DNA from: Flavobacteriaceae bacterium
GTDB taxonomy: Bacteria; Bacteroidota; Bacteroidia; Flavobacteriales; Flavobacteriaceae
Reading direction: 5' to 3'
Assembly (NCBI GenBank): GCA_947457615.1
Contig: CANGWK010000004.1
Span: 62,001-126,000 of the forward strand
DNA length: 64,000 nt
Shown here: piece by piece, positions 1 through 9,248 of the stretch
Layout of the letters: every line of letters starts with the position of its first letter
Numbering within the stretch: position 1 is the first letter of the stretch
Program-made: the position numbers and the translations under genes
Notes under the pieces: generated by a model
The model's database searches: none
What the model was told of the DNA's origin: nothing
The model's input: only the letters and a program-made list of their open reading frames with translations

Positions 1-1061
1 GATTTTGCATTAGTTAATTTAGAGATAATAATTTCTAATGGTAGTAGGGTTAACAAGGCTCCAAAAGTACTTTCTAAACCAACAGTTCCATTTTTTGCTC
101 TATCAAATTCCATATTCTTATGCTCAATATCCATCGGATTATGATCAGAAGTAATCAAATCAATAGTATTGTCCTTTACTCCTTCAAGAAGTGCAACTCT
201 ATCTGTATCCGTTCTTAACGGTGGTGCAACTTTATATCGTGTATCAAAACCATCTAGTTTTTCATCGGTTAAAACCAAATTATGAACTGCAACGCTACAA
301 GTAACTTGCAATCCTTTGGCTTTAGCCTCCCGAATTAATTCTACCGATTTAGAAGTAGAAATAGTCGGGATATGTAATTTTCCACCTGTATATTCCAATA
401 AAAATAAGTTTCTAGCTACAATTACTTCTTCGGCAAGATTCGGAATTCCTTTTAATCCCAATCTGGTAGAAACCACTCCTTCATTAATCACTCCACTTCC
501 TTTTATCTTTTCGTCTTGGCAAAAAGTAATTACTAATCCATTAAAATCTTGAACATATTGCAATCCAATTTTTAACAAATTAGCATTTGACAAACTCTTT
601 CCATAATCACCAAAAGCAATTGCTCCCGCATTTTTCATATCGAATAATTCGGCTAAATCGCTACCGTCGCTATTTTTAGTTAATGCTCCAATGGGGAATA
701 AATCGGTTGCTGTAGTTGCAGCTTTTTGTTTTACAAATTGAATCTGCGATTGGTTATCTAATATAGGGAAACTGTTGGGTTGCAAAGCAATTGCTGTAAA
801 ACCACTTTTGGCAGCAACATGTAATCCGTTTTTAATTGTTTCTCGATCTTCGTATCCGGGCTCTCCTAGAGATACACTGCTGTCCATCCATCCTTGTGAA
901 AGGTGTAAATAAGGATGCGCAATTTCTTTGTAATCAGAATCTTTATCTAGATTTTTTCCTATTTTCTCTAATATTCCTTCATTAATTTTTACATCAACTA
1001 CTTGGTTGTGAAAAGGACTTTTTGGGTCAATAATCTTGGCATCTCGAATTATAATTTTCAT
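1..1061 (-). CDS. Dihydroorotase-like amidohydrolase, metal ligands missing, 3' end cut by window
   Basis: Reading the minus strand from an ATG at 1061 gives about 353 codons with no stop before the window edge; the track omits it because it has no end. The start MKIIIRDAKIIDPKSPF and the blocks GEPGYEDRETI and ITSDHNPMDIEHK belong to class I dihydroorotases (pyrimidine synthesis, carbamoyl-aspartate to dihydroorotate). The usual D-x-H-x-H metal motif before REPGYE reads DSSVSLGEPGYE, so both histidines are gone, and the later His-Val-Ser-Thr block reads IPTIST. That suggests a non-catalytic paralogue, perhaps a structural partner or a repurposed enzyme; this is inference. It follows the BatA-type gene by 43 bases and is probably co-transcribed with it. 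Confidence 0.85.
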   Translation of the reverse strand, partial: MKIIIRDAKIIDPKSPFHNQVVDVKINEGILEKIGKNLDKDSDYKEIAHPYLHLSQGWMDSSVSLGEPGYEDRETIKNGLHVAAKSGFTAIALQPNSFPILDNQSQIQFVKQKAATTATDLFPIGALTKNSDGSDLAELFDMKNAGAIAFGDYGKSLSNANLLKIGLQYVQDFNGLVITFCQDEKIKGSGVINEGVVSTRLGLKGIPNLAEEVIVARNLFLLEYTGGKLHIPTISTSKSVELIREAKAKGLQVTCSVAVHNLVLTDEKLDGFDTRYKVAPPLRTDTDRVALLEGVKDNTIDLITSDHNPMDIEHKNMEFDRAKNGTVGLESTFGALLTLLPLEIIISKLTNAK

Positions 1062-1104
1062 AACTTTTAATTTTAGTAGTTCCTTAATATATAGGAGTTA
1101 AAAA

Positions 1105-3033
1105 TCATTTTACAAATTTTTGAATTAAAATTTCTAGAGCTACAAATAATAAGGTTAGTAGTAAGAACCATTTCCAAATTTGATTGTCGGCTCGGTTGGC
1201 TTGCAGAGTGTCAAAAATAGAATTCACATTATTTATTTCCTTAAAATCACTAATAGCCCCTGTGTTTATATTTTCTAAATTACTTTCGGTGCGATTATAA
1301 TTAAAACTAATACTTTTAATAAGTTGATTCCTGTTAAACACATTGAAATTACCTGCCATTTTTGGATTATCGTTACAGGTTATTTTCACTTTATTATTTA
1401 GTATTTGTTGCATCGGAATAAAACTTTCTTGGTCGTTTTTCACGTTTACAATTTCGTCTTTCCCAATTTTTGTTTCTATCACAAAAGGTTTGCTTTCGCC
1501 AATGATTAATGCTGTAATTCCTGCTTTTTGAGCATTTTGTCCCATGTTATAAAATGCAGGAACTATCAAAGGGGAATTTTGAAAATTACTGTTACTAATA
1601 TTTATTGGTGCAGCAAAAACATAAACACTTGCAATACCGTTTTGAATTGCACTCAAGAATGCCGATTGATCACTATAACCTAAAACCATGGGTGAAGAAT
1701 TGCTAATTTCAAAAGAAACTTTAGTTTTTGGGTATTGAAAATTAGTTATCTTTTTCTCGAAAACACTGCTGAATAGGGGATGGCTGAAATTTATTTTGGC
1801 AATTAGTTTCTCAGTAGAACCCGTTGCTTTGTATTGTATACCTCCAATAGTTGCTAGAAAAACATTCATATTTGTTAATGAACTTTCGGCACTTGGAATA
1901 ACAACCACATTTCCACCTTTTTCTACAAAGGATTTTAGAGTTGTTTGTAATGCTTGCGGAATTTCCTTTAACTCATTTAAAACAATAGCATCCTGTTTAT
2001 CCAATAAATTGTAATCTAAAGATTGAAGTGAATAATTGGAGTAATTAAATTCGGATGCCGTGTAAATACGTGTTAGAAAATCACTTTTTTCTAGATCTCC
2101 AATACTAATTACGTTACTCTTTTCAGGTTTGGAAAGACTAAAATGATAAGTGTTATCGTATTCCAAACTATTGTCCGAAATGGAAACATATCCGTGGAAA
2201 TCCTCTTTTGGAATGGTGAAATTGACTACTTTACTTTTGGTTTCAAAATTCACTAAAGTTTTAGCAATTAGTTTATTTTTATTATACAAAGCAATTGGAA
2301 TATCCTTAAAATCGTCGCCATAAGCATCTAGCTTCACACCAATTTCATAAAAATTATCCATCGTTTGGTTAATGAAAACACTGTCAATTGCTAAGTTATT
2401 GGTTTTTTCGGCTTCAGGAAGTATGAAATAAAGATTTTCATTTTCATTACTCTTCTTTAAGTCGTTAGCATTCAATCCAACAGCGTCCGTAATGACAACA
2501 ATATCTTTTTGAAATGCTGATTTATGTGCTTTGATTTTGGCTAAAAGTTGCTCTAATTGAAAAGGGCAGGCACTGTATTTTAAATTTTGTAATTCCTTTT
2601 GAATAGATTTAATGTCGGTATTCCAATAATTATCCGAGCAGGTTATTAAAGAAAAATTAGCGTTTTCAGGAGTATGTTCTAATAAATCCTGAACTGCACG
2701 TTTAAGTAATTCACCTTTTTTCCCTTTTGCTTGCATACTAAAGGAATTATCTAGCACGATATACAATTCATTGGTAGCGTCTTTGTGGTCTTTGGCTTTA
2801 AAGAAAGGCTTTGCAAAGGCAAGAATTAAGAATGCCAACAAGAGCATTCGAGTAGCAAGCAATAAATATTTTTTTAATTTGGAACTTTTTCGGGTTTGTA
2901 GTGCAAGTTCTTTTAGGAATTTTACATTAGTGAAATATTCGGTTTTGAATTTTCGCAATTGAAAAAGATGCACCAGAATTGGGATTACCAATAAGAAAAG
3001 AAAATAAAGAATTTCTGGATGTTGGAACTGCAT
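1105..3033 (-). CDS. BatA-domain inner-membrane protein with VWA-like region
   Basis: The 642-residue product begins with the BatA (aerotolerance N-terminal) signature: a first membrane helix, the motif LRKFKTEYFTNVKFLKEL, then a second helix near residues 57-75 (LLLATRMLLLAFLILAFAKP). A von Willebrand A-like stretch follows (YIVLDNSFSMQAKGKKGEL, a DxSxS metal site), then a long extracytoplasmic part and a last helix near residue 620 (WKWFLLLTLLFVALEILI). Family members are envelope proteins of uncertain function often linked to MoxR/Bat clusters; no moxR gene is visible here. A TACTTTTG -7 box lies about 20 bases upstream. It likely heads a two-gene operon with the dihydroorotase-like gene. 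Confidence 0.88.
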   Translation of the reverse strand: MQFQHPEILYFLFLLVIPILVHLFQLRKFKTEYFTNVKFLKELALQTRKSSKLKKYLLLATRMLLLAFLILAFAKPFFKAKDHKDATNELYIVLDNSFSMQAKGKKGELLKRAVQDLLEHTPENANFSLITCSDNYWNTDIKSIQKELQNLKYSACPFQLEQLLAKIKAHKSAFQKDIVVITDAVGLNANDLKKSNENENLYFILPEAEKTNNLAIDSVFINQTMDNFYEIGVKLDAYGDDFKDIPIALYNKNKLIAKTLVNFETKSKVVNFTIPKEDFHGYVSISDNSLEYDNTYHFSLSKPEKSNVISIGDLEKSDFLTRIYTASEFNYSNYSLQSLDYNLLDKQDAIVLNELKEIPQALQTTLKSFVEKGGNVVVIPSAESSLTNMNVFLATIGGIQYKATGSTEKLIAKINFSHPLFSSVFEKKITNFQYPKTKVSFEISNSSPMVLGYSDQSAFLSAIQNGIASVYVFAAPINISNSNFQNSPLIVPAFYNMGQNAQKAGITALIIGESKPFVIETKIGKDEIVNVKNDQESFIPMQQILNNKVKITCNDNPKMAGNFNVFNRNQLIKSISFNYNRTESNLENINTGAISDFKEINNVNSIFDTLQANRADNQIWKWFLLLTLLFVALEILIQKFVK

Positions 3034-3049
3034 TTTTATTTTAATTTGT

Positions 3050-3057
3050 CAAAAGTA
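3050..3057 (-). promoter_or_regulatory. -7 promoter box for the BatA-domain gene
   Basis: Minus-strand TACTTTTG matches the Bacteroidota -7 consensus TAnnTTTG, 17 bases before the ATG at 3033. Confidence 0.55.
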
Positions 3058-3061
3058 ATAA

Positions 3062-3092
3062 AAAGTTTAAAGGTTTTAAAGTTTAAAGGTTT
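3062..3092. repeat. Short tandem repeat, two copies of AAAGTTTAAAGGTTT
   Basis: Two adjacent near-identical 15-16 bp units (AAAGTTTAAAGGTTTT then AAAGTTTAAAGGTTT) lie just upstream of the BatA-gene promoter box. The sequence is A/T-rich and could be simple slippage; no function is evident. Confidence 0.6.
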
Positions 3093-3136
3093 AAAAATTT
3101 GATAAAAAGCATATTGTATTTACAATTGCCAATAAA

Positions 3137-3161
3137 AAAACCTTCCAAAAAAAAAGGTTTT
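3137..3161 (-). terminator. Intrinsic terminator of the DEAD-box helicase gene
   Basis: AAAACCTT and AAGGTTTT form a hairpin followed on the minus strand by a T run. It lies about 50 bases past the helicase stop. Confidence 0.6.
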
Positions 3162-3212
3162 ATAAATTTATTTAATCAAAAACAGAAAACTAAAAAAACG
3201 GAACACTGAATA

Positions 3213-4559
3213 TTATTTTTTCTTTTTCTTAGCATCTCTTTTTCTTTCAACTCCACGGTTACGAGATTCGGTTTTTCTAGGTTTTGTTTTAGCAGGACCT
3301 CCAAGATTAACCTTCTGATTTTTCTTAGATTTTTCATGAAATGCTTCTCCACCTTCTTTTTTAACTCGTTTTAAAAGCTGTTTTACTTTCTTTTTATCTT
3401 TTTCAAATTCCAATAATCTAACGGCAACTTCTACACCTTCAGGAAATTCTAAAAAGGCGATTTCTTTTTCCATTAAAACTTCCGCTTCAATTTGAATTTC
3501 TTCTTCACTTGGACTAATAAAACTAATTGCTGTCCCTGATTTGTCTGCACGCCCTGTTCTTCCAATTCGGTGAATGTATTGCTCCGGAATTTCGGTAAAC
3601 TCAAAGTTTATTACATGTGTTACATCGGAAATATCCAAACCACGCGCCATTACATCTGTAGTAACAATACCACGCAACTCTCCTGCTTGAAACGAAGCCA
3701 TGGTATTTAATCGGTAATTTTGCGATTTATTAGAATGGATTACTCCAAATTGTTCTGGGTAGGTTTCTTCAATACTACTAGCAATTAAATCGACGGTTTT
3801 TTTATTATTTGCAAAAATCAAAACACGAGAAGTGCTTTCATCGGAAGCTAAAATATGATTTAAAAGATTTATTTTGGTTAAAAAATTGGGAGTGTAGTAA
3901 CCCAATTGCTCAATTTTTTCTAAAGGAGTTCCAGATGGAGCTAAAGTAATTTCTTCGGGAAGTTCAAAATATTCTTCTAAAAGCGCATCCACATCATCGG
4001 TCATGGTTGCCGAGAATAATATATTTTGGCGTTTATTGCTCATCATCGTTAATAACGAAGTCACTTGGTATCGAAAACCTAAATTAAGGATTTCATCAAA
4101 TTCGTCAATTACTAGTTTTTGGAGAGAATCAAATCTAACTACGTTATCCAAGGCTAAGTCCATAGTTCTACCTGGTGTTCCAACTAAAATATCCACTCCT
4201 TGATACACCGCTTTCTTTTGGGTATTGATGTTTACTCCACCATAAATACCTAGAGTTCGCACCGACATGTATTTGGTTAAACTTTCAATTACGTCTACAA
4301 TTTGCACTACTAATTCTCTTGTTGGTACTAAAATCACCAAACGAGCCGAATCGGTATGGACAAATTTCCATTGTTTTAATAATGGTAATAAGTACGCTAA
4401 AGTCTTACCAGTTCCAGTTTGAGCAATTCCCATTACATCTCGCCCCGACATGATGGAAGAAAAGGATTTCTCTTGAATTGGGGTTGGTGTGGTTAAACCT
4501 AAATCGTCGATTGCTTTTTGTAAAGATTTAGGAAGGTTGAATTGCTCAAAAGTATTCAT
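3213..4559 (-). CDS. DEAD-box ATP-dependent RNA helicase
   Basis: The 448-residue protein has the DEAD-box core in order: Q motif near residue 29 (PTPIQ), Walker A AQTGTGKT at 46-53, PTREL near 80, TPGR near 128, motif II at 152-155, SAT near 184, and motif VI HRIGRTGRA near 330. Motif II reads DEFD instead of DEAD, keeping the two acidic residues that bind Mg-ATP. The C-terminal tail is very basic (ending RKRDAKKKKK), as in flavobacterial cold-shock or ribosome-assembly helicases that bind rRNA. It probably remodels RNA during ribosome assembly or at low temperature. It stands alone with its own promoter box and terminator. Confidence 0.95.
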   Translation of the reverse strand: MNTFEQFNLPKSLQKAIDDLGLTTPTPIQEKSFSSIMSGRDVMGIAQTGTGKTLAYLLPLLKQWKFVHTDSARLVILVPTRELVVQIVDVIESLTKYMSVRTLGIYGGVNINTQKKAVYQGVDILVGTPGRTMDLALDNVVRFDSLQKLVIDEFDEILNLGFRYQVTSLLTMMSNKRQNILFSATMTDDVDALLEEYFELPEEITLAPSGTPLEKIEQLGYYTPNFLTKINLLNHILASDESTSRVLIFANNKKTVDLIASSIEETYPEQFGVIHSNKSQNYRLNTMASFQAGELRGIVTTDVMARGLDISDVTHVINFEFTEIPEQYIHRIGRTGRADKSGTAISFISPSEEEIQIEAEVLMEKEIAFLEFPEGVEVAVRLLEFEKDKKKVKQLLKRVKKEGGEAFHEKSKKNQKVNLGGPAKTKPRKTESRNRGVERKRDAKKKKK

Positions 4560-4575
4560 TGCGTATTATTTTTTG

Positions 4576-4583
4576 CAAAGGTA
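4576..4583 (-). promoter_or_regulatory. -7 promoter box for the DEAD-box helicase
   Basis: Minus-strand TACCTTTG fits TAnnTTTG and lies 17 bases before the ATG. Confidence 0.5.
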
Positions 4584-4638
4584 GGGAATTCTTTCTTGGG
4601 TTAGTAGCAGGGTGTATTCCTTGTTATTAGAGTTAAAT

Positions 4639-5394
4639 TTATTTATAGAATTTAGTATTATAATTTTTATTAAACATTTTTATTTTTCGCTTTAGCAATA
4701 TTAGTTTAAGCTTCCAATCATTGTATGCAATACCAATAAGTAAAGTTGTACCCGCAAGGATTAGAACATGTAATTCAAATAATCCATAGAAAATCCCTCC
4801 GATAATCCCTCCCAAGAAGAAAAAACTAATTATAGTTAATCGCAATTTAATTGAAGAGTATAATCTATTTTTTTGTTCAGCTAGTTTGTAAAAAAATAAT
4901 TGGGATAACTCAATTCCTAAATCGGTGAAAAGCCCAGTAAGATGTGTTGTTCTCACTGTGGCTTTAGAAATAGAAGTTACTAAAGAATTTTGAAGTCCCA
5001 TGGCAAAAAGTAAAGATAAAGCAATAGTATTTGGGTTTTCCACGATAAGAAATTTGCCAAATATTCCTAACGAAAACAAGATAAAACTTTCTATAATTGT
5101 GGGAATTATATAGATGTAAATGGCATTTTTTCTGGAAATTAGTTCGACCAAAAAATTAGAAACAAAAGAACCAAGAAAAAAGAAAAAGATAAATAGAAAG
5201 TAAATAACTCCTTCCCGAAAATGCAACTTTAATACTTCGTCTACAAAAAATGCAAAATGGCCGGTAACATTTGTGGTTAATCGGTGTACTGCTATAAATC
5301 CGGCTACATTAACAATTCCTGCAACAAATGATAATAAAGAAGCAATTCTTAAATTGTGTTTTGCAGTTCTTGTTTTACCTATATGTTTAAACAT
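4639..5394 (-). CDS. DUF1275 (YoaK-like) membrane protein
   Basis: The 251-residue hydrophobic protein matches the DUF1275/YoaK pattern: an N-terminal block SLLSFVAGIVNVAGFIAVHRL followed by a TNVTGHFA motif in the first loop, and six or so membrane segments. GLQNSLVTSISKATVRTTHLTG near residue 135 is the second family signature. The family's function is not established; a transport-type fold is assumed. It follows the outer-membrane protein gene by 8 bases and is probably in the same transcript. The C-terminus is short and basic. Confidence 0.85.
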   Translation of the reverse strand: MFKHIGKTRTAKHNLRIASLLSFVAGIVNVAGFIAVHRLTTNVTGHFAFFVDEVLKLHFREGVIYFLFIFFFFLGSFVSNFLVELISRKNAIYIYIIPTIIESFILFSLGIFGKFLIVENPNTIALSLLFAMGLQNSLVTSISKATVRTTHLTGLFTDLGIELSQLFFYKLAEQKNRLYSSIKLRLTIISFFFLGGIIGGIFYGLFELHVLILAGTTLLIGIAYNDWKLKLILLKRKIKMFNKNYNTKFYK

Positions 5395-5402
5395 AATAAA
5401 TT

Positions 5403-7244
5403 TTACTGGTAAGGTACGACATAAGGTTGACCTATATTAAAATCGTGGAATTCAATGTTAGAATTTTGAAAAGTATTGGTCTTAATTATATTACTGCCAT
5501 CAATTGGTAGAGATGGATAATAAGAAAATGAAAACTGAAAACTACTAAACACTAAATAGCTGTTGTTTATTAGTACTCCTAATCCAATTTGGGAGTACAT
5601 TTTATTGCTGAAAAATTTATAATCTCCTTGATCTAGAAATCCGATAGTGAAATTCAAATAAGGACTAAAATTAAATCCATACCAATTTTTTTGGTTGTAG
5701 GATTGGGTTTGAAATGTTGCTAAGAATTTTTTGGTTCCAATTAATGGAGCACTATTAAATCCTGGAATTCCATTAACATCAATTAAATTTAATCGGTCTT
5801 GATTAGTATTTAATCTGTTGGTACCCAAAACCAATACAGGCTTAATAAACTGCCGAAACTTCCAAGAACCAATTGGAAATAAATGAGTGAAATAGTTGGC
5901 TTCAAATTTATAGATGCTTTGTTCGGATTTGCCATTATTGATGAAACTTCCAGCTTCAATATTTGCTTGTAAATAACCAAAATCAAAATAATTGCCATAC
6001 GAAAACCTTCCCCCAAAATAGGCTCGATTTACTTTATTTTTATTTTCAACTCCGCCAGTAATTGAAAATACTTTTCCGTAAGGGATGTCTTCAATTACAC
6101 CAAAACGAAATAGATATTTATCTTGAAAAAACTTTTGACTAGATATTCCTATTGTTCCTAAAACAGATTTTGTAGAATTATTATAAAGAATTGGATCAAA
6201 AGTAATGTCTGGTTTTTCAAGAAATTCCGACTGGTTATATCCCGCTGCAACTATTAAGTTTGTTGTTCTGTCAAATTCCGTTTGACTTCCAAAAACACTA
6301 ATTGCATGAGCACCCCATAATGAATACGTTTTTATCTTATAGTTTTGAGGAGTCTTAACAGCATTGGCATCCGTCATAATTTGGGTGTAAAACTTATAGT
6401 CAAAATACATTCCGCCTGCCCAATGGGTTAGTGTAGAATAAAATGGTCGATCTATTTTTGCTGTTTTATAGTTGTTATTGTTTAAATCGTTTTTAGCAGA
6501 AAAAGAGGTGTTGATAAAAGTGTTTTTGAAATTTGGTATTGTGTATTTAGTATCATAACCATAATTGTTAACCGTACTATTATTAAAGTTCTTCAAATAA
6601 TTGAAACCAAATTCGTGACCAAGTCCGAAAAAATTGCGTTCGGTAAGGTCTAAATTTCCTTTAATGCTTGAAAATGCTCCCGTCACAGTTGAACTCCAAG
6701 TGTCTAAAACCCGCACCGAAACATCTACCGAATCAACACAGTTTGCTATTGGAATGGGTTTGATAAGTACACTTCTAACAAATCTTTGACCTCTTATTAA
6801 ACGTTCCGATTCCTTAATTACTAATGGATCAAATTCTTGATTTTGTTTAAAAAGCAAAAAATTTCTAATGGTCCATTTTTTTGATTTAAGATGTAAGGCG
6901 TTACCAAAACGTTCTAATTTATTTCGAGAAATTTGATGCTCATTATCAGATGAAAATCCAAAAGGGTCGTGGGTTTCAATGATAATATTTCTAATAATTT
7001 TACATTTGTATTGCTCGAAATTTATTGGCAATGAATTACTATTTTTTAGTCTTTTATTATTATTTGAACTTGAAATGCTACTATTTCGAAACATTAGTTT
7101 ATATAAGAATTTTAAAAATTTTTTATCTTCAGAAAACCGATCAATTTTAGTATAAACACTATCCGATTTAGGGGATACAGGTATTTGAGCCGTCATTCTA
7201 GGAAAGCTAAAAAGTAAAATAAGTAATAGTAGATGTAACCGCAA
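5403..7244 (-). CDS. Large outer-membrane beta-barrel protein, BamA/POTRA-like
   Basis: This 613-residue protein starts with a signal peptide (LLLLILLFSFPRMTAQ). A POTRA-like segment around residues 80-180 (KIIRNIIIETHDPFG, then RLIRGQRFVRSVLIKPIP) precedes a long stretch of alternating hydrophobic strands that ends in an aromatic residue before the stop (PYVVPYQ), as in outer-membrane barrels. It resembles the Omp85/surface antigen group, but the VRGF signature was not seen, so the assignment is by architecture. The only start that keeps the signal peptide is TTG at 7244. It is co-directional with the DUF1275 gene, 8 bases apart. Confidence 0.75.
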   Translation of the reverse strand: MRLHLLLLILLFSFPRMTAQIPVSPKSDSVYTKIDRFSEDKKFLKFLYKLMFRNSSISSSNNNKRLKNSNSLPINFEQYKCKIIRNIIIETHDPFGFSSDNEHQISRNKLERFGNALHLKSKKWTIRNFLLFKQNQEFDPLVIKESERLIRGQRFVRSVLIKPIPIANCVDSVDVSVRVLDTWSSTVTGAFSSIKGNLDLTERNFFGLGHEFGFNYLKNFNNSTVNNYGYDTKYTIPNFKNTFINTSFSAKNDLNNNNYKTAKIDRPFYSTLTHWAGGMYFDYKFYTQIMTDANAVKTPQNYKIKTYSLWGAHAISVFGSQTEFDRTTNLIVAAGYNQSEFLEKPDITFDPILYNNSTKSVLGTIGISSQKFFQDKYLFRFGVIEDIPYGKVFSITGGVENKNKVNRAYFGGRFSYGNYFDFGYLQANIEAGSFINNGKSEQSIYKFEANYFTHLFPIGSWKFRQFIKPVLVLGTNRLNTNQDRLNLIDVNGIPGFNSAPLIGTKKFLATFQTQSYNQKNWYGFNFSPYLNFTIGFLDQGDYKFFSNKMYSQIGLGVLINNSYLVFSSFQFSFSYYPSLPIDGSNIIKTNTFQNSNIEFHDFNIGQPYVVPYQ

Positions 7245-7311
7245 TGCAATTAATTTAATTTATAAAGGTATTATTTTCGCTTTCCATAATATTATTCTTT
7301 AACAAAAAAAA

Positions 7312-7340
7312 ATCCCCAATTGTTCTTGCAATTGAGGGAT
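7312..7340 (-). terminator. Intrinsic terminator of the nucleoid-associated protein gene
   Basis: ATCCCCAATTG and CAATTGAGGGAT form a hairpin, with nine T residues following on the minus strand. It lies 26 bases past the stop at 7367. Confidence 0.75.
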
Positions 7341-7366
7341 AATTTAATTTTAACTTATTTCGAACA

Positions 7367-8425
7367 TTACGACTTCTGCTCTTTATTAAAGTATACAAGA
7401 TAATAATACATTTGTTTTTCTTCATCCCAACCTTTTTCTACAAATTTTTCGGCACTTTCAGGGTTAATAAAATCTAATTTAATTTGGATATGTGTATCTA
7501 AATTAATAACATTTTTTATTGATTTTCTAACGTCTGAAACCGCTGCATTAGCAATAGGGAAGGAGGTTACGTCCTCAATACTGTATTTTTCGCCCCGATC
7601 AACTTTGTAACTTTTAAACTCCGGAATCAAATCGGGGTTTTCCATTACATCGTTCAAGAATGCTGTTTCTTCAAAATTGTCGTTTTTAGCAAAATGATTT
7701 ACCGCCCGATTCATGAACATTACTTCTTGCTTTTTATCTTCGGCAGGAAAAACAACTTCTTTAGCAAACTCCTGACAGAATTTTAAGTATTTCTTCGTCA
7801 TGAAGTTTTCATCTTGAAAAGCATCAACAGACAGAAAATGCTCCAACCAATAACGCGCATCGTATCGGTTACTGTCAATAGTGAGAATTTTATAGCCTTC
7901 TTCTTTTTTATGGTTGAAAATTAAACATCCTTTATCTAATTTATTCAAATTTATTCCTTCTTGAAGAACCATTTCTAAGTTGCTTTCTTTTTCTTCAAAT
8001 TGTAGAAAATCTGTGCGTAACTCACTTTTAAAAACTCCAACGGCATCTACCAGATTATTGTCTATGGAAACATTGGTTAAATAGGCTATATAAACCTCAC
8101 CATTTTTAATATGCGGATGATTAGATTGCTCAAAAAGGTGTTGGGTGATTTTTTTAGAAATTTCGTGAACCGAACTAGGATTAGTGAAAATTTCAGTCGC
8201 TAATTTGAACATGTCGTTGTATTCTAAATCTACTTCGTGAGCAAATTGGAAGTAATTTTCTTCTTTTTCACGAAACGATTTAAAGAAATATTCTTTTAAT
8301 ATTGGTACAATTTCATCGTTTAATCCATATTGGTTTTCCGATAAGAAAATAGCCTCATTGCGGCTTTTATTTCCAACTCTATGGATGGATAAAGATTCGA
8401 TGTGCGTATTGAATAGGTTGATCAT
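7367..8425 (-). CDS. Nucleoid-associated protein, NdpA/YejK family
   Basis: The product resembles the 37-kDa nucleoid-associated protein family: it opens with MINLFNTHIESLSIHRVGNK, carries an AYLTNVSIDNNLVDAVGVFKSE block, and ends with a region matching the family's C-terminal part. I chose the ATG at 8425, giving 352 residues, because homologues begin near INLFNT; the track's upstream start adds nine residues of poor match. Members bind DNA; the exact role in Bacteroidota is unclear. It has its own terminator. The downstream neighbour on the chromosome is the outer-membrane protein gene, which seems separately transcribed. Confidence 0.85.
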   Translation of the reverse strand: MINLFNTHIESLSIHRVGNKSRNEAIFLSENQYGLNDEIVPILKEYFFKSFREKEENYFQFAHEVDLEYNDMFKLATEIFTNPSSVHEISKKITQHLFEQSNHPHIKNGEVYIAYLTNVSIDNNLVDAVGVFKSELRTDFLQFEEKESNLEMVLQEGINLNKLDKGCLIFNHKKEEGYKILTIDSNRYDARYWLEHFLSVDAFQDENFMTKKYLKFCQEFAKEVVFPAEDKKQEVMFMNRAVNHFAKNDNFEETAFLNDVMENPDLIPEFKSYKVDRGEKYSIEDVTSFPIANAAVSDVRKSIKNVINLDTHIQIKLDFINPESAEKFVEKGWDEEKQMYYYLVYFNKEQKS

Positions 8426-8548
8426 TTGTTTTTGTTTTAGAACAAAGAGCAAAGAATATAGAACAAAGATTAGTCAATATATTTCTATGCTTCTTTATAT
8501 TTTAGGAAGTCTCTTTTCTTTTTTTCTATTCTCTATATTCTCGTCGAA

Positions 8549-9094
8549 TCAATTCCAATTCTCCTCAAATCCATAATCTTCAAAACTATCATCGCCACTA
8601 AACATGTCCAGATCTTCTTCATCCAAATCATCTTCAAATTCGTTATAATTTTCTTCTTCTTCTAAGTCAGAAACAAAGTGTTTTTCCATTGCATCAGCAG
8701 GCATTTCACCATGAGAAAACATCAAGTTCGGATATATTACCCCAACTTCCTCGGTTTCTTCAATAGCGGCAAGTTCAACAAGAAATGTCCACATATTGAT
8801 GAAATCGTACACATAAATTATCTTGGTATTTTCGGCGTCCACAATTGCATCCAAAGAATAATCACTCATAATTTTGTTTTCTCCAGGGATGTCACCAGAA
8901 TCAAACATAGGAATTTCGTCTTCTTGATTCCATGTATCGTCGCAAGTATAAAACGAGGCAACTTCCAATCCGTCAAAGCCAAATGCATTAACAATTGCGT
9001 TATGCAAATCTTCTAAAGTGTCACTTTCCAGGATGGCGATATCTCTAAACACATCTTCTTCTGCATCTAGAATTACTCTAAATTTATAGACCAT
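8549..9094 (-). CDS. pRiA4b ORF-3 family (TnpR-like passenger) protein
   Basis: The N-terminal block MVYKFRVILDAEEDVFRDI and the GFDGLEVASFYTCDDTW region match the plasmid pRiA4b ORF-3 family, a small fold of unknown function common in Bacteroidota chromosomes. The C-terminus is very acidic (repeated Glu-Asp runs from about residue 145). A TACATTTG -7 box ends directly before the upstream ATG at 9118, so transcription should begin at or inside that codon; I therefore place the start at the next ATG, 9094, giving 181 residues. Despite the family name there is no mobile element around it. Confidence 0.82.
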   Translation of the reverse strand: MVYKFRVILDAEEDVFRDIAILESDTLEDLHNAIVNAFGFDGLEVASFYTCDDTWNQEDEIPMFDSGDIPGENKIMSDYSLDAIVDAENTKIIYVYDFINMWTFLVELAAIEETEEVGVIYPNLMFSHGEMPADAMEKHFVSDLEEEENYNEFEDDLDEEDLDMFSGDDSFEDYGFEENWN

Positions 9095-9118
9095 AGGTTG
9101 TAATTTTATTTGAGACAT

Positions 9119-9126
9119 CAAATGTA
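9119..9126 (-). promoter_or_regulatory. -7 promoter box deciding the pRiA4b-family start
   Basis: Minus-strand TACATTTG abuts the first ATG, which would leave no leader; this favours translation from the ATG at 9094. Confidence 0.5.
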
Positions 9127-9197
9127 AAATATTAATTAGGAATAACGAATTTTGATTTGCTAATTGTTGATAAGATTTTGTTTTTAAAAAACGGTTG

Positions 9198-9228
9198 TTG
9201 CATTCTGAAAAAGGAATTTGTATTTTTG
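9198..9228 (+). promoter_or_regulatory. Promoter of yaaA, TTG-N20-TATTTTTG
   Basis: TTG at 9198-9200 and TATTTTTG at 9221-9228 are 20 bases apart, a full match to the Bacteroidota -33/-7 layout. The ATG is 21 bases further on. Confidence 0.65.
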
Positions 9229-9248
9229 AAATTTGAAACTCATTTATT

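Noticed and set aside
316-552. Track ORF of 78 residues on the plus strand
   Set aside because: It lies on the opposite strand of the dihydroorotase-like gene and has no family features.
8549-9094. pRiA4b ORF-3 gene as part of a transposon
   Set aside because: The family name comes from a plasmid, but no inverted repeats or transposase lie nearby.
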